A stretch of DNA of 5,951 bases, taken from positions 33,212-39,162 of the forward strand of contig KL569412.1 in the NCBI GenBank assembly GCA_000715685.1. The letters are read 5' to 3'. The DNA comes from Streptomyces lilacinus (GTDB lineage: Bacteria > Actinomycetota > Actinomycetes > Streptomycetales > Streptomycetaceae). The notes beneath the pieces were generated by a model. The model had not been told where the DNA came from, did not search any database, and was given only the letters and a program-made list of their open reading frames with translations. This document shows, piece by piece, positions 5,143 through 5,951 of the stretch (position 1 is the stretch's first letter; the number at the start of each line of letters is the position of its first letter). The position numbers and the translations under genes are program-made.

Positions 5143-5919
5143 GTGCGCGCCTCGTTGATCCAGTTGGGTGTCGACCCGACCGAGCCCGTCGCCGCCCGCC
5201 GCGAGCGCGCCGCGGCGCTCGTCCGCGAGCAGGCCGGCAGCGACCTGGTCGTCCTCCCCGAGCTGTGGACCGTCGGCGCCTTCGCCTACGACGCCTACGC
5301 CGCCGGCGCCGAGCCGCTGGACGGCCCCACGGCCGCCGCCATGTCCGCCGCCGCGCGGGACGCCGGCGCCTGGCTGCACGCCGGCTCCGTGGTGGAGACG
5401 ACGCCGGAGGGCACGCTCTACAACACGTCCCTGGTCTTCGACCCCGCCGGCGAGCTCGTCGCCACGTACCGGAAGATCCACCGCTTCGGCTTCGACAAGG
5501 GCGAGGCCGTGATGATGGGCGCGGGCACGACCCCCGTCACCGTCCGGCTGCCGGACACCACGCTCGGCCTGGCCACCTGCTACGACCTGCGCTTCCCCGA
5601 ACTCTTCCGGGCCCTGGTCGACGCGGGGGCCCAGGCCTTCGTCGTGCCCGCCGGCTGGCCGGAGCGGCGCCGCGAGCACTGGACGCTGTTCGCGCGGGCG
5701 CGGGCCGTGGAGAACCAGGCGTACGTGCTGGCGTGCGGGACGGCGGGGACGCACGCGGGTGTGGAGCAGGCCGGCCACAGCGTGGTCGTGGACCCCTGGG
5801 GCGAGGTCCTCGCCGAGGCGGGGGCGGGCGAGGAGGTCCTCACCGTCGAGGTCGACCTGGCGAAGGTAGCGGCGGTCCGCGACGACTTCCCGGCGCTGAA
5901 GGACCGCGTGCTGCGGTAG
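5143..5919 (+). CDS. Carbon-nitrogen hydrolase (nitrilase superfamily amidase)
   Basis: Predicted cytoplasmic amidase of 258 residues, a complete single-domain member of the nitrilase superfamily, which splits C-N bonds of amides or related compounds. The catalytic triad is complete: Glu40 (VVLPELW), Lys111 (TYRKIHRFGF) and Cys146 (LATCYDLRFPELFR), with a further conserved Glu121 (KGEAVMMGAG). The CYDLRFPE form of the nucleophile motif resembles Nit/omega-amidase-like members rather than true nitrilases, but the substrate cannot be named. GTG 5143 (MRASLIQL) matches the usual first beta strand of the family and has GGAGAG 10 bases upstream. An in-frame GTG at 5116, with AGAGG 6 bases upstream, would add 9 residues and cannot be ruled out. 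The gene is divergent from the MDMPI-like gene and is followed by a hairpin, so it is probably transcribed alone. Confidence 0.92.
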   Translation: MRASLIQLGVDPTEPVAARRERAAALVREQAGSDLVVLPELWTVGAFAYDAYAAGAEPLDGPTAAAMSAAARDAGAWLHAGSVVETTPEGTLYNTSLVFDPAGELVATYRKIHRFGFDKGEAVMMGAGTTPVTVRLPDTTLGLATCYDLRFPELFRALVDAGAQAFVVPAGWPERRREHWTLFARARAVENQAYVLACGTAGTHAGVEQAGHSVVVDPWGEVLAEAGAGEEVLTVEVDLAKVAAVRDDFPALKDRVLR

Positions 5920-5951
5920 GGGTCCCGAACCGGGGCTCCGCCCCGGACCCC
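5919..5951 (+). terminator. Hairpin after the amidohydrolase gene, possible Streptomyces repeat copy
   Basis: CCGGGGC (5930-5936) and GCCCCGG (5940-5946) form a perfect 7-bp stem with the loop TCC. Outer arms GGGGT (5919-5923) and ACCCC (5947-5951) can extend it by 5 bp across a 6-base left-hand bulge. It begins at the stop codon and runs to the window edge, so its full length is not visible. The core GGGGCTCCGCCCCGGACCCC is, from general knowledge, a very common intergenic sequence in Streptomyces genomes, often at gene ends. Terminator action is likely but unproven. Confidence 0.6.

Overview
The window is very GC-rich, uses GTG and possibly TTG starts, has hairpin terminators without a U-tract, and ends in a GC-rich hairpin of a type common in Streptomyces. 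Gene content points the same way: a branched-chain 2-oxoacid dehydrogenase E2, an MmyB-like regulator and a DinB/MDMPI-family enzyme of the mycothiol-dependent type. The best reading is a streptomycete or close relative, in an ordinary-looking chromosomal region. No tRNA, rRNA, CRISPR array, insertion sequence or phage gene was seen.

Layout. (1) 1-945 (+): C-terminal part of a 2-oxoacid dehydrogenase E2 acyltransferase, most likely the bkd (branched-chain) type; its start and lipoyl domain lie upstream of the window. (2) 946-1236: about 290 bases without a convincing gene, but rich in structure. It holds two hairpins close behind the stop codon, a 27-bp-stem hairpin (1058-1124), an AT-rich promoter-like island (1187-1201) and a perfect 19-bp inverted repeat (1204-1222). 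(3) 1237-2061 (+): MmyB-like HTH regulator with a C-terminal ligand-binding domain. (4) 2062-2157: two small hairpins, then a promoter-like -10 placed so that the next gene could be leaderless. (5) 2158-2820 (+): GntR/FCD regulator, overlapping by 4 bases (ATGA) with (6) 2817-4163 (+): a 12-helix MFS transporter. (7) 4170-5000 (-): MDMPI/DinB-type putative metal- and mycothiol-dependent enzyme, converging on the MFS gene with only 6 bases between stop codons. (8) 5001-5142: divergent promoter region. (9) 5143-5919 (+): nitrilase-superfamily amidohydrolase with an intact Glu-Lys-Cys triad. (10) 5919-5951: terminator-like hairpin at the window edge.

How the genes work together. The bkd E2 belongs to an operon that ends here; the complex makes branched-chain acyl-CoA primers for fatty acids and polyketides. 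The MmyB-like regulator has its own apparent promoter and operator and belongs to a family with a fatty-acid-binding structural relative, so a link to acyl metabolism is attractive but unproven. The GntR regulator and MFS transporter look like a two-gene unit in which the regulator responds to a small metabolite and controls its transport. The MDMPI-like enzyme and the amidohydrolase are divergently transcribed and may share a control region. No clearly new multi-gene system is visible. The most interesting signals are the 19-bp dyad that moves the regulator's start codon, and the very long hairpin behind the E2 gene.
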